A DNA stretch of 64,000 nt from Viscum album. Its lineage: Eukaryota > Streptophyta > Magnoliopsida > Santalales > Viscaceae. The DNA is taken from assembly GCA_963277665.1 (NCBI GenBank), contig OY728122.1, positions 2,124,822,024-2,124,886,023 of the forward strand. Reading direction: 5' to 3'. The notes under the pieces were generated by a model, which saw only the letters and a list, made by a program, of their open reading frames with translations, was not told the DNA's origin and made no database searches. The translations under genes were made by a program, and so were the position numbers. Positions 45,774 through 59,279 of the stretch are shown one piece after another (position 1 is the stretch's first letter; every line of letters starts with the position of its first letter).

Positions 45774-48393
45774 TGTAAGAACCTAGTTTTTTACATTAAG
45801 GTATGAGTTTATTTTTATTTTTTATGCTATTTTTGAGAAAATAGGGGAGACTGGATATGTTTTGGACTAGGACTAGGAACATGGAATGATTTAAGGGTTA
45901 CACGCCTTGTGGATCCAGGTACATTCCATGTACTATGGCTATGTGTGAAGGCCCTACATGGTATGTAGGTGTGTTGTTTGGGTAGAGAGTTGTTACCATG
46001 TACACGTTTTACCCACTGTGTGGTCTAGCTATTCATGAGGGATATACATGGTGTGTGGGAATATTGGTGATGAAGAGGGAGAAAACCAATTACATGCCAT
46101 ATACTGCCTAGTACATGGTGTGTAGTCATGTGGGCAGGTCCTTGAAAGTATGTTAGTGGAAAACAGCCATCATTGGAACAGTTAAATAGTATAAATGACA
46201 TATATACCTATATAGACACCGGGTAGTTTCTAATTTTTGGTTAAAATGGGATGTAGTCTCGTTTTGAGGTAGTGGATAGTTGGGGCCACGAGGTTTCATG
46301 ATCCAATTTAGTCGAGACTACAAATACCTCCTAGATCTTCATCCCAGGTCCAATTTAAAATCGTTTGATCCATTTGAACCCTGTCGGTAAGCTATTGATT
46401 CCCCATGAGCCTTTCATATTAAATTCTCTTCTAAACTGAGTTATAGGGGTTTTAGGGTTTATGCTTGTTTTCTAAATCCCCCTAGATTTAAACCGAATTA
46501 GAGGTTGAAACTGGAGGAGGATCATCATACTACTATGAGGTATGTGGTGCATACCTTGTTTTGTGTTTTCATGGACATTTGCGTGGTGTGGAATTTGGCA
46601 CATATTAAGGTATTTTGAGAGATACCCTTTTAGAGTTGTTTTTTCATATTAAATTGATTGTTAGATATGTGGGATACTGTTGGGTATTCCCTTACCATGT
46701 TGTGTTTGAGCGAGGTAAGGTTATAGCCATTTCTTATTTGGGGCATTTTGGTCAGGGGTGGCAAAATGTTTATAATGGAATTGTATTGACTAAACTGTTA
46801 TGTTTAAAATGTTGACACATGATTATGTTTATCCATGGATTTCAAGACCACAATGCTAGTATGGGACATCACATGGCTAGTTCAATTCATCTTTTCTAAT
46901 TATTTTTCCTATTTGTAGTGATTATTATGAATATATATATATATATATATATATTTGTGTGATGCTTCATATTGCATATGTTGGAACCTTTTTGTAGTGT
47001 TGGGATTGGGTTGGATATTCCTGAGTGATGTTGATCACAGGTAGGCCTTGGATAAGACTATCTGGATGGTTTGACAATTGGATTGGGCATCATAGATGTC
47101 AGATTGAGGAAGTGTGAATTTCAAGTTGGGCATGTCCTGGGTTACATTGATTGAAATGCCATCATATTAAGTGATAGGTATGTAGGGACAAGTGGTGTCC
47201 GAAATGATGGCATCTTGGGTTATAAATTCGGTGATTACCCCTCACCAGTGATTTGGGTAGTGTGCACATAGATGAATCCTTGATGATATGGATTTGACTA
47301 ATCCTATAGGTAGAGGTCCTCGTAGTTGCGGTTAGGTGATTATGGACTTTTGGTGCTTGTCGTGGATGCCATGTGGAAGGCTAGAAGCCTTCAGATTGTT
47401 TAGGAGTGCCTATGGGACATTGGTACTTGAGACAAGAGGTTTCAGGAGGCACATATACCAGCTAACTACTGCATGGGATTGCCTACAGGGCGTCGGTATA
47501 GTAAACACAAGGTTTCAAGAGTAACATGGAACCAAGTTACAATTTTATGGGCATGCATTTAGGATGTCGGTACTTGAGACACACGATGTTAGGGGGAAAA
47601 TAAAGCTGGGTTATGTGACTAAGATTCATATGTTGGCTTAAGCGGGTGAAACTCCTTGGTGGCTACTGAGCACCATTTGACTTTGTATTTGTTTAGGCAT
47701 CATGATGTTTACTTTCCATATAAATTCATGCCTACTTAAACACAAATACTAGGTATCCACCATTTGGTGGTATCCTACTAATATTAATCTCATACCCTAC
47801 ACATGCCCTTTAGGATGAAAGTAGACTTTATGTCCTTACGTACATGTAAAGGATCAACTATAGGAGCCAGATCATAGTGCTGTTTGGCATGGAGATTGGT
47901 ATGTACCTTGAGGTTTTACCTAGATTGAGTATTACTTCTTTTTAGTTTCATTTTCTGTATTATCATGCTTACTTTTTTGTTGTAACTACTGCTGGTTTTC
48001 CATGGGTGCCATTTATAGATGGACATGTTCAATCTACTATGAATACTTTATTAGGTAATTTCAGTAGTTGTTACATGTGGTGTTTAGTAGGTTTTTTTTA
48101 CTTTCTACTGCACTTTTTTATATATTTCTTCTGTATTTTATCTTATTTTGGAAGTTCTTCCACTATGCAGGTCTAGTTCGAGTATGATAAGTCTCTATTA
48201 CCTCTCCATTTTTTATTATTAAACTTGAGATAGTACCTTAATTTCCTTGAAGAGGGTATATCCTCCCCACAATACTTGTTTACACCGAATTTTCTAGTCG
48301 GTAGCCATTAGAGTTTGGGGAGGTGAACCTAAGGTTGAAACACCCGACCCGTTTAGAACTATTTGGGTGGATTTTCGGGTCTAGGACGTTACA
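45774..48393 (+). repeat. 3' LTR of element D
   Basis: It begins TGTAAGAACCTAG and ends GGACGTTACA, so TG..CA ends are kept, and is 2620 bp long. CATGTAC-rich words occur at 45900-46140. A (TA)n lies at about 46930-46955, matching the one in the 5' LTR. Open frames inside it have no homolog I recognise. Confidence 0.82.
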
Positions 48394-49990
48394 TAAGTGG
48401 CTTGGACTTTTTGGTGGAAACAAGTGGACACTAGATTGGTGGCGTAAGCTAAAAAAATTGCAAGTATATATGTTCTATCGAGCAGTTAGTGGATACATAC
48501 TAACTACTATGTGGAGGACCTATAGGGGTAGTCTCACCACCAACACACTCTGGCTAACCGGTGGATGCCATTGACTAGCTAGTGACGCTGCTGGGCATGT
48601 GAATTATAAGGGATAAAATGTATTTTTATCCCAAAATAATTGTTTTTATCCACTAATTTGACCCTTCTGACCCTAATTCAATTTATCTTGATCTAAATTA
48701 TCCTCGGTGATGATTTTGGAAATCTCATTCCTCTCATTGGTGAATATTTTTTATGATAGAAATCTTGAGTCTTCGTTGATCACAATATGATGAGTTAGAC
48801 CTATTTTATTATTTTTATTATTTTATTCTCCATGATTTCAATTCTCCTTGACACCAGATCGTTTTATATATCTTGTAGATGGAGAATTCATGTTGTTACC
48901 AACAAATCTAGGTTCTTGAGAATAATATATCTTCCTATCCCATCCCTAGTATATGTGTAAAGGAGGATCTCATTGATCTTAAGTTAGGTTTCTCAATCCC
49001 ATGGTTTATCCCTTAACATGTTTTATGTTCTTATGATTCCTTATGGTTTTAATATATCAAATTGATGATTCAAAATACATTGGAGTTGAATTGATATTTG
49101 AGGAATATTTAATTTTTTTCTAATTTTTTTTTGTTTAAAACCATTTTTATACACATTATGTGATTGATAAATTGAATCAAAGAGGATTTTTAAAAGAAAA
49201 TATTTTTCGAATCATGAAAAAGTTGTGAAGTAGATATATAAAATATTTTTATGAAAATATGGGTCAAAAATGAAATGGATTTTCCATGGAAAATGTTTTA
49301 TGAAATACTAACATGGTTTCTTAAACCTATAGATTATGTGATAACACATTGGGAATACATTTAGGAATATGAAAAACATAGATATTTCTGATGTCGAGTG
49401 GAGTTAGTTATCACTAGGGGTGGGTCCCAAGGGTATAATTTTTGGGGGACTAAGGTTCCCATAATTTTGAGTTCACTTATTCCAGCAAGTTTTTCATTAC
49501 TTTTATTAGTTTAATACAAAATTGTGTTGAAATATACCTTTGGTTCATTGATTATATATTACATTAGGTTTTGTTAGAAATGATCATTTTCTTAACTGAT
49601 ATGGATATTGATGCTTGAAACTTATTTATTTCATCTACTTATGCCTCAGAGATAAATGTTATGTTAATTTTTTTGTTAATATAGAATGTTTTTGAAAATA
49701 AAACCAAAGTTTGATTTTATATGGAACATGATTTATTTAAAATAAATTTAAGGTATATTTATTTATATTAACTTATTTATTCATGTGGGGATAAATTGAA
49801 TAGATCCTTAGTGGTATCCTATTGAGATTTAGTTCACATACCCTACCTTTTCCTTTGGTATTTTTTAGCCTCGGTCTTTCCAGATACAGGTAAAGGGAAA
49901 AACGCTATCTAGTGGATGAGTGTCATGGTTTGTTTTCCCTTCTAGTTTGTTGGGGAAATTGTGACATATGGTTATGAGGATATGGACCCA
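48394..49990 (+). other. No gene seen; right part may be an LTR tail
   Basis: The stretch 49800-49930 (GTGGTATCCTATTGAGATTTAG, then CCTACC..CCTTTGG, then CCAGATACAGGTAAAGGG) has the order seen near the end of the other long LTRs (stop-type pause, CACCC, then CAGGTACAGG). No border or second copy was found. Confidence 0.35.
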
Positions 49991-50106
49991 TTTGTTTTCA
50001 CCCAATACATAATAAAATAAACTGTATTTTTTTTAGTTTTCTATAAATGTATAAAAAACGGAATAGAAAATTAAATAAAAGATTATGTATTAGATGAAAA
50101 CCCAAA
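49991..50106. mobile_element. Small foldback (MITE-like) element
   Basis: The 116-bp segment begins TTTGTTTTCACCCAATACAT and ends with the near-complement ATGTATTAGATGAAAACCC plus AAA. The inner part is also largely complementary (TATTTTTTTTAG against AAAAAACGGAATA). A target duplication is not clear. Confidence 0.55.
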
Positions 50107-51077
50107 TACCCCTTTAAAAGATATTATAAAATCACCCATTTATCCAATGTTCATGGATTATATTTTAACATCATACAAGCTAATTTTCACCATATCCCAC
50201 AAATCACCCAACCAACACCCATCAAAATGTGTCCCTATCATCCTACCCCTAGAATCCTTTTATCAACACCCATCAAAATGGGTCTATTTTCGCTCCATAG
50301 AATCCCTCAATAATATAGTTCAAACAAACCTATGTCTTCCTATCCTTCAAATCCATTAAATAATTTGGAAACAAATTAATGAATACAATATAAAATACAA
50401 AATAGATTTACAACAAGAATCCTCACATACTGATAGATCTCATAAAAAAATTATAAAGAAAACTATTACATTTATCAGAACCTCCCTCAACAATAAGAAC
50501 CTTCACAACATAAAAATGACCAAAAACTTTAAAAATGCCTTTTTATTCATATTTTGACCCAAAAGCTACCATATATTTCTAGATGAAGTTGTAAAAAACA
50601 CCAACATTCAAAATCCACATTATTTAGCGTTAGTTGTTACTATATCATAAGTAGATTCATCATATTCTAATGAACACAACACTACTTTCTATATTTGGAT
50701 AAAATTAATTTTTCACCCCAATAGTGCTCATATATTTGGTGAAATTAATCTTGCCATGAAATTCATTTCACTATATTTTCATCCTTTATCCAAAAATAAC
50801 TTCAAAATATCATTTGATGTTAAATTTAACTTTCTAAGAAGTATATTATAATTTTTAGCACAAATGACATAAAAAGTAAATTGAATCAATAATCTCCCCA
50901 ACAATCTCATGAAATGCAGTCATCGACTCAAAAATGTCCCCAAAAATATATATGTATATTAATATTGGCATAATAAATATATAATATAAATATTTTTATT
51001 ATATAATTATATTATACATTTCCATTTATATATATATTATCACATATATTTTAAAAAATATATATTTTTAAAAAGAA

Positions 51078-51111
<34 letters not shown>

Positions 51112-52139
51112 ATTAATATAAATATTATACCCACTGTATAATTATATTATAAGTAATTATATATATATATATATATATAAACAAATATATTAATATTTTT
51201 ATAATAAGATAGAAATAACATGCCTAGGTATTTGTCCAAACACTTACCTCATACTCTTATGGTTTGGGGTTCGAGACACAATATTGGGTGAATTCTTGTT
51301 ATGTGGTTGTGGTAACTCATGGGAAAAGGGATTGATCACACACAAGTAGAAAATGTTCATACATGATATATCACTGGAATGGGGTGCGCAGGGAAAAAGG
51401 GGGATCGAGTATACTCCTAAGAAAAATATATCAGGAAGGGGGATCATAGAAGAGGGGTAGGCACATCGTGTGCATAGGTTAAGGTGAAAGGAGAGTATGA
51501 CGAAAAGATGGGAACATGGAGAAAAATTAATGGGGAAAAATAAGTTATGTTTTAAAATGTAAAAAATACAATTTAAGGGTTGTTTGTTACCACCACTGAT
51601 ATTTTTACACATTTAAAACTATAATTTGTTTTATTTGTTGTCTCGTTGTATTTAAATAAATTTTATAGAAGGGGTTCAAACTACCACTAAAATAACTACT
51701 AATGCATTTTTTACATTACCAGCATTTCCCAAAAACAAGTGAACATGGATACATTGTGAATATAGTGTAACAACCAATGATTTTATATGTACACCATTTG
51801 AAATTAAATGTGATGTACTCACTATTGTTCTTTATAGGGAACCCAGAGTCTTTATAAACTATGATATATTATCCTGTTATAAACTAGCTTTTGGATTGGA
51901 ATGTATAAATAGTAATAAAATAATTTAGGTAATATATTTATAATGGCAATTATTAATTCAAATTTATTGATTAATTCATAATAAATAAGTATTCTATTTT
52001 TAATAAATCCATTTTACACTTCAAAAAATATATACTCTTCTAAATTTTTTTAACATACTTTTTAGATGTGAAAATTTTAATTAATCTATACTAGTTTTAG
52101 AAATTTTATATGAGGATATGAATATAATTTTTAAAATCA
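50107..52139. other. AT-rich DNA without recognised genes
   Basis: Short direct repeats include two copies of CAACACCCATCAAAATG (about 50214 and 50264). TA and TG microsatellites are at 51079-51111 and 51160-51178. The minus-strand frame 51244-51612 has no recognisable motif. Confidence 0.5.
51079..51111. repeat. Compound (TA)n(TG)n microsatellite
   Basis: A TA run passes directly into ten TG units. Confidence 0.85.
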
Positions 52140-55100
52140 TAAAGTCAGTCATCAACCCCTCCCTAAAACATGTACCCCTCCTTGGTCGACAATGGGAGAA
52201 GAGAGATATTGACCCCAGGAGTCCCACCTCTAGTTAGCCCCAGGATGGCGATGAGCACCGAAGGTATAGTAAACATTAAGATGAGTGGAATTACCCTCTA
52301 AGAGAAGACATATGAAAGAGAGAGCTAAGATTGAAAAAAACCAAATACTACTCAGTCTTCAATATTAAATAAAACCTAATTAAACATCTGTAAAGTCATG
52401 TAAACACTACAACAACTAAAAAGGAAAACAACAAGTACCAAAATGATGTAAAATGAAAATGACCACAAAACCTAAATAGTTCCCGCAAACTGCAATCATG
52501 TAGTAACTGGCCTGATCACCAACCTTCTACAACATCAATAGAAAATAGTTTATAAATACATAGGGTGAGAATAACAATATACTCAGTAGGATCCTCCCTA
52601 AAGCCTCTCATGGAAGAGTAAAGAATGCTTTCTAAAGCACATTGAATAAAAAATGAAACCATCTCATCAACTAAACAGGTATAAAAAGTTCTCGTAATCA
52701 CCATGGATACTTATCCCATGTATCTCAAACAAGAGTATATAATATAATAAATAATTTCAATGGTACCCCACTACTACTTCCCCACTGGTTTTCAACTTTT
52801 TTCCAACATCGAAAATCCTGTGCATCCCTCTCCAAAAAAGGTTATCCCAAAGTCACCTTGTTTAAGCACCACAACACGAACCCTGTGCAACACACCACCA
52901 CATCCACATAACAAAAAGTAACCTGGTATATTCTTTGATCCACCACTTCCCACATAATGTGAATCAAACATCAGGTATTATACAACAAGCCACTGCAACC
53001 CATACGCCGAGTAATGATCTTCAAGCCATCACAACCTATACATGCTATACCTATAGTATCACTTAGGAAACTATATCTAGAATATATGTGTGTGAACTAA
53101 ACACAATTCAATATATCCCTCTACAAAAATATATGGGTAAAACTAACCACCGTGCATACCAATACTAGTAACTACGAAGAGAAGAGAGCAGGTCCAAAGG
53201 GGGTATTCTGCCTTCCATCCTCCTAATGGGATGTTGGCGGAAACACGCCCTAAGATCAGAATCCAAAGGGTGTCAGTCACCCTAACTGATAAGGTGGAGT
53301 ACCATGTAGAAACACAAATTTACATGATATAATATTTCTCACAACCACACTATGTAAAAAACTGAGTCTTAAACTCAACTGCAGCTAATGTCTCTACGAC
53401 TCCAGACTGCCACTACAAAGACTAGATGTCCTATAAGAAAAAACTCATTTAAAGATATATGTTAAGTTAATTATCCTTTTTATTAGTTTCAATTTACGTT
53501 AATTATTTCTTCAACCATTAATTCAACATTATCAATTTCACCTCACGTTCCATTATCATTCCAACCAAGATCAATGCCCCCAAGCATAACCAAACCGAGT
53601 CCACGACTTCTCAGAAATATTACCTTGGAATTGCATCAAAGCAAGATCCATCATCATGGGTTAAATATTTATTCATTTATTAACAATGTTAAAATGTTCC
53701 ATGTTTCAATATTTCTAGTTATTCTAGGAAAAAATATTAATATAAGAAATAAAATGGTTCAATATGGTGGGTATATTAACTACCCATCGAGTCTTTTCCA
53801 CATACAGAAGGAGCATAGACCCATTCATCCTTATGAATCTAAACAGAGAAATCACATGGCTTACCCCATGTGTCTTCGCCTCTAATGGAAGGAGTGTATA
53901 AAGACCATATTCCTCAAGTAGTGGGGAAAGTAAAGAATATGAAAAACAATAAATTCAATAAGAATCCAACTTTCATAACAACGGGTAAGCCATTCTTCAA
54001 CACATTCCATTAACGATGGTGCCCTCCCCAACACCCATATGAATAAATTGATGCATCTCACCACTCTAGGCATCAACTACTTCCACAACCACTTAGCCTC
54101 CTTATCCCCCTATACCACTACATCCATCCAGGCTTAGCTATCCCAAGCTCAGGACACATCACTAGCACCAAGAAACAAACATAACAATAGGATCTTGGCC
54201 CCTAGGCAAGGCATTCAGCCTTCACACCCAATGAGCTCTCACGACTCCAAATCATAACGCACATGGCCTTTACAAGTAGATAGGTTGCTTATAACCTAAA
54301 AGGAAATAATTTATTTATCACACAACCGGTACTTATTCCACCTTGAATTAACTAATTCATTATTCACAGGTTCTAACTATAGGAAAAGTAAGAAACAAGC
54401 TATTATATCTATCAAAAATTAATTAAAAATTTAATTTAACAAGACTTTAATTCATTTATGAACAATAATCAACAAACATTAGGTTCCTTAATCAATTCAA
54501 TTAGTCGTGCATAACTACATCCATTTTATTATCATCAAATGACAAAAACAACAAATGGATTCATTAACACACTACATTAATCCTTTAGAAAATAAATTTT
54601 CAATTTTCTGGGCTTCACGTTTTTTACCAATTTCCATAAAGAATGAAATTATAAACAATAAAAAACATAGATATCACACTATATATCAAGTCAAGAGGCA
54701 ATTACATCGCTAATCAATTGATACCAATTATTAAATCTGGTTCAAATATTTTTTATGTCCATTTCATTCTGATCCCATGGGATAAAACATGACAACTCTA
54801 TGATTGAATGTAAATAAAATAGAGAAGAAATGAATCCCCTAACAAAAAATATTTTCCAACATTTTTTTCACAAGAATAAACCTCACAATGTATCATGACC
54901 ATATCTCTTGCAATGACCGCATTAACCCAAGGATTCCGCGACACCACCACACCAACCAACAAGTGTGAAATCTCCATTAGAAACATAGAGATCACATACC
55001 ATCAAATGGAAAAGTGAAATGGTAGGAAACCAATTAAGGAATATGTAAGAACATAGGTTCAACATACCTTATATCATAGATGGATTGACACATCCTGGAT

Positions 55101-55978
55101 ACACCAAAATTGGTGGTAGGCATGCAGTACGAAAAACTGAAAGGGAAACACAACCCAAGGATTACATTTTCTTCACAAGACTCCTATAGGAGGAAAAAAT
55201 ATTATTTTTACATTCCAAGGAAAAAAATAAGGAAGAAAATGGGTGGAAGGTATATTTTCCCTTTTGAAAATCTAAATAGAGCAGTAGTTTAGATACAATT
55301 TAGATTTACCATTAAAGGAGGAGCTGGTCAAGATTATCTGTTTTGACTGAGTAAAGGAACCTAAACCCTTAGGAGAAATTTGATTAGGTTCTGAACCAGC
55401 CTTAAATACCTTGAAACAATACTTTTAATGTATTTTACCTCAATGATAACATCAAAGGGTTGAAACTCTAGGAAGCTCGAAACACTGTTCATGACTTCCC
55501 ATTAGATGAGTAACCGTTGAAGAGTCACCATTGGATGAGTAACCATTGAGAGAGTCACCATTGTATGAGAAACAAATTGAAGAGTCACCATTGGATGAGT
55601 CACCGTTGGATGATTCATTATTGGAAGAGTCACTTTTGGTCGATTTATAGTAGGACGAGTCACCATTTGAAGAGTCACCATTGAACGAGTCACTGTCAGA
55701 TGGGTGACTATTTAGTGACCTGACATTCGACAGTTTACCATTCTGTGAGTCAAAATTCAATTAGATATCGTTTGGAGAATCACCAAAAGGTGAGATACTA
55801 TTCGGCGAGTCACAATTCAGTGAGGTATCATTCGACAATTCAGCGTTCTGGAAACATTGTTGAAAAAATTGGAATTGTTTCTCATTGTGTTAGAAATAAG
55901 TCACGTTGACCTCCCATTACACCTCACAACACTCAATTTTTCACAATTTAATAGACCAGAGAGGTATAAGAAATTACA
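52140..55978 (-). repeat. Probable 3' LTR region of element E
   Basis: The element E coding relics to the right are on the minus strand, so their 3' LTR should lie here. On the minus strand a G-rich tract GAGGGGGGTAA (about 56000-56009) is followed after some 20 bases by TGTAATTTC at 55978, a plausible polypurine tract and LTR start. The far end is uncertain: TGTAAC at 51766 is another candidate border. The tract holds a 15-bp minisatellite and no genes. Confidence 0.4.
55500..55850 (-). repeat. 15-bp minisatellite
   Basis: About 20 degenerate units of a 15-bp word, consensus GAGTCACCATTGGAT, run through this stretch. Because 15 is divisible by three, the minus strand stays open for over 60 codons and reads as repeated Ser-Asn-Gly-Asp-Ser. 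The units fade toward 55850, where ATTCAGCGTTCTGGAAACA follows. Confidence 0.8.
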
Positions 55979-56299
55979 TCAAATACTTCTCAAACTATTA
56001 CCCCCCTCGATAATCCAAAACTAACCCAAAGAGGAAATAGAGAAAATGGGTCAGAACAACAACCCTTTGAGATACCTTTTAAAGCTCTTGCCACCATAGG
56101 AGATCAACTTCTCCATCATGTAACATTGTGAAACCACACAATAACCGCATCTGGATCCAAAAAAGTCTCTCAAATGAGATACATATCAAAAGTGAGAAAG
56201 CCACAATAATATAAAAGAAATGGACATCTCATAAATAGAAATGGTCTACAATCACCAAAGGAACAACGTTACAATAGAAGATATAAACTTCAAAAACAT

Positions 56300-57240
56300 T
56301 GGGTACTAACCACGTATCTATGACTCACTTTCCCATGTACTATCCTCCAAGAAACCATTCTTACAAAATACACGAACCAAGGGGATAAAACACCTGCCTG
56401 AAACCTTCTCCTTTAGCCCTGGATATATACAAGCCAATCCTCAATGGTCCAATCATCATCAACATCAATCTTTCCCCAATAAATGTTGTGAAAGTTGTCA
56501 TGATGATAATGATAGAGATGTGACACATTGAAAACATCATGTATCAATCTCATCTGTGGTGAAAGTGCTACCCAATATGCCATGGATCCAACATGATCCA
56601 GCACTTTTAAAGTACCAACACACTTTGGAGAATGATTACTCCCACGACCAAACCTTTGCTTCCCAGGACAGCGAGTCACCTTTAGAAACATGTGATCCTC
56701 AACGTCAAACTCCAAAGGTCTCCCCCTTTGACCAGAATAGGTCTTCTAATGATCATGTGTTACCATAATATTCTTGTGGATTACCTGATCCATCTATGTC
56801 GTACTCAATACCAGTTCCATCCTAGGAAATTATGACTCTTAATCCCCAGTCTAGCACAATGGATAACAGAATGGTTGGACATGCAAGGATTAAAATAGTG
56901 ACATACCGATGGTGGAATGAATAATATTGTTGTAAGTGAACTCTACCAAGGGTATGTGTCTCATCCACGAACCTCCAAAATATAAGACACAAGAGTGAAA
57001 CATGTCCTCCAAAGTCTTGATGGTCCTCCCTATCTGATCGTCCATCTACGAATGAATATAAGTGTTAAGGAATAGCTTAAAACCAATTGCATGTTGGATA
57101 CCACACCACACCCTGGATGTAAAAAGAGGATCTCCATCAGAATTGATTGTTCTCAGTACATATTTGTTATTCCAGGATGTACAGGTAAGGGTGAATTATG
57201 ATACTCTTTGAGAACAATCTCACATGACACTATTGGAATG
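56300..57240 (-). pseudogene. Integrase and chromodomain relic of element E
   Basis: On the minus strand from 57240: HNSPLPVHPGITNMY (zinc-binding start), then at once SDGDPLFTSRVW (second catalytic Asp region), then RTIKTLEDMFHSCVLYFGGSW, VEFTYNN, FDVEDHMFLKVTRCPGK, VLDHVGSMAYWVAL, HDVFNVSHL and, after a frame change, a chromodomain trace ending NGFLEDSTWESES. The zinc-finger cysteines and first catalytic Asp are missing, so about 100 residues are deleted. The Glu region (DDQIGRT) is also altered. This is a chromovirus, as is element C, but on the opposite strand. Confidence 0.82.
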
Positions 57241-57436
57241 AAAATCCTTCCTAAAAACAACACCCTCTCTTGTTCGTCCTCAGACCACCCATTAGGGGCC
57301 TCACCACAAACAACTCAGTCTCTCTAGACATCCACATCAAGATCCCCCAACTGGGACCCTTTTACCTACTTCACTATAGATGAAAACACCATCATCTAAA
57401 AAAAACCTCTACCCCTAGGAAATGGACATCTCAATT

Positions 57437-57850
57437 TCAGAACACACACTTTGATAACTTCATAAATAGATTCTCATGGCGAAGAACCCCCAAAATATCA
57501 TGTAGATTCCCAGAATGGTCCTTATTGGATGTGGAGTAAACAAGGATTTCATCGATGAAATCCACCAAGACCTTATCCCAGAACTCAGAAAAAACATCGT
57601 TCATCAATCCCATGAACAGTGTTGGAGAATTCATCACACTAAATGACATCACAACGAACCTATAATTCCCATGATGATAACAAAAAGTAGTCTTCGGGAT
57701 ATCCTCATCCTTCACACACATATGATGATATCCTGAATGTAAATCGATATTTGAGAACCAATGTGCATCCCATGATGACATCATTTTCTAAAGAAACTGC
57801 TCTACAACAATCCATTGATCTGTATATGCATCTCTCAAAACTGAGATGGT
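57437..57850 (-). pseudogene. Reverse transcriptase relic of element E
   Basis: The minus-strand frame gives FSNIDLHSGYHHMCVKDEDI, PKTTF, VVMSFSVMNSPTLFMGLMNDVF, then FIDEILVYS and LHDILGVLRHENLFMKLSKC. The second catalytic Asp is Glu. Upstream (minus sense) a weak DGTISVLRDAYTDQW corresponds to the [14 protein letters not shown] region. RNase H is missing: only about 200 bp separate this RT from the integrase start. Confidence 0.85.
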
Positions 57851-58889
57851 CCCATCCTATATGGATACATTGGGATAGGTGAAACGCCTGACTGTAACTC
57901 GATCCCTAAATAGATCTCCCAACGAGAGGGTAATGCTATAAGATATTCTAGAAAGACATAAATGTATTATTCCATGACCCTAGGAAATGTTGACTACTAA
58001 ACCTTTGATGAACACAATGTCATCTTATCCTTCAAGGATGAAAACAAAGGAACATCCCTCTAACCCACCCGAGGGTATCACCTACCAAAAAACATTACAA
58101 GCTCTTTATCATCATCGAAGAACACTGCCTACCTCATGACGAAACCCATGATAGACTACACTGAATATAAAAAATCCATGATGAGGACAACTTCATATGG
58201 TTTTATTCATAAACATAGTAAATCTCCCAAAGCGAGGTGTTGCCCCATCACTATCTCATAGTCTCTATATACTTCAATAAAGTCAGATCAACCTCTAACT
58301 GGCATAGTCAACAACAAGGGCACTAGAAACCTCTCTACCTAAAGACCCAAGGCATAGATAAGGGAAGGTGATATGAAGATGTGTGTCAATATTGAATCAA
58401 ACAAGGCATGAAACCTTGTAGAAAACAAGAAATGTTTACCTTGAATGTCATCTAGATTGCATTGCACTAGAAATGCAAACACATGAATCTAACCATGATG
58501 GCCTCATCCTCCAAAAGAAAAAAGTGCATGATTCCTTAGAATATTCCTAAGAGACACTGCCCCTAAAAAATGATACATTAAGTGCTAGGACCTACCGTAG
58601 GACAAATAGAAACTCGTTTTCCCTAAAAACTAGGAACCCAAAACTGCATCACTACTTCAAGAGGAATCCCGATGACTCCCCTCTCACAATGATCCAGTTC
58701 TTGGTAACGTCCTCTCTATGACCTTGACCCTCACGAGTACCTCAAAATATGTCTTCAACACAATCATGGTGACCTGGTGCGATATCTCTAGATGCAAAGA
58801 CTCCAAAAAATTCCATTCCCTAGCTTTTTCTTCTGGCACCTGGTCTGAAGCATATTAGAGATGGTTCCTGAAATGGATCCTGAGCTCTT
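57851..58889 (-). other. Element E protease/linker region, weakly recognisable
   Basis: By position it should hold the RT N terminus, protease and nucleocapsid of element E. I see no clear DSG/DTG or CCHC motif. Confidence 0.4.
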
Positions 58890-59060
58890 GCCCAATGGAG
58901 CTCCCTGTCAAAGGGTCAGAAACTCCTAGAGACTGTATGTCTTTATGGTTGTAGGAATAAAATTGGCCCTGAAGAAGTCTCGAAACATCTCCCATGAGAC
59001 AAGAGACTCCTTACAATCCACGAGGAACAAGAACTACCAACGCCTCTTTTCCCCTACAAC
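58890..59060 (-). pseudogene. Gag relic of element E
   Basis: The minus strand reads LVSWEMFRDFFRANFIP, then EFLTL and QG after a stop, the WxxFKxxFxxKYFP .. EFLxLxQG signature of gypsy Gag. Only this core is clear. Confidence 0.65.
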
Positions 59061-59279
59061 ATCATCACAACCAACAACACCTAGTGATCCTTCTATGAAC
59101 ACATCGAACTGAAGGCTATATCACCTTCCTGCAACTAGAAAATCATGGCTATTTGGAGCCACATTCACATGAAAATGACCTTATATCATTGAAATCATTT
59201 AAGAAATTCCATGTGTGTCTCTGCCCTCACCAATAAAAGGAAACATATTCTCCGCCCCTATTCAAGAAATTTGAACCTT

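Larger units (their letters stand above)
35080..48393 (+). mobile_element. Degenerate gypsy element D, pol-deleted, with CACTA insertion
   Basis: The 5' LTR (alignable from about 35080 to 37208) and 3' LTR (45774-48393) are direct repeats. A primer-site remnant, a gag relic (44190-44990) and a polypurine tract are present. Between the gag/protease border (about 45400) and the polypurine tract only about 360 bp remain, so RT, RNase H and integrase are missing. The element holds a CACTA-like transposon at 38174-43996. The first ~500 bp of the 5' LTR could not be matched to the 3' LTR. Confidence 0.75.

Noticed and set aside
55452..55760. Minus-strand Ser/Asn/Asp-rich frame considered as a low-complexity protein gene
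   Set aside because: It results from a 15-bp minisatellite whose unit is a multiple of three; no start context or other domain is present.
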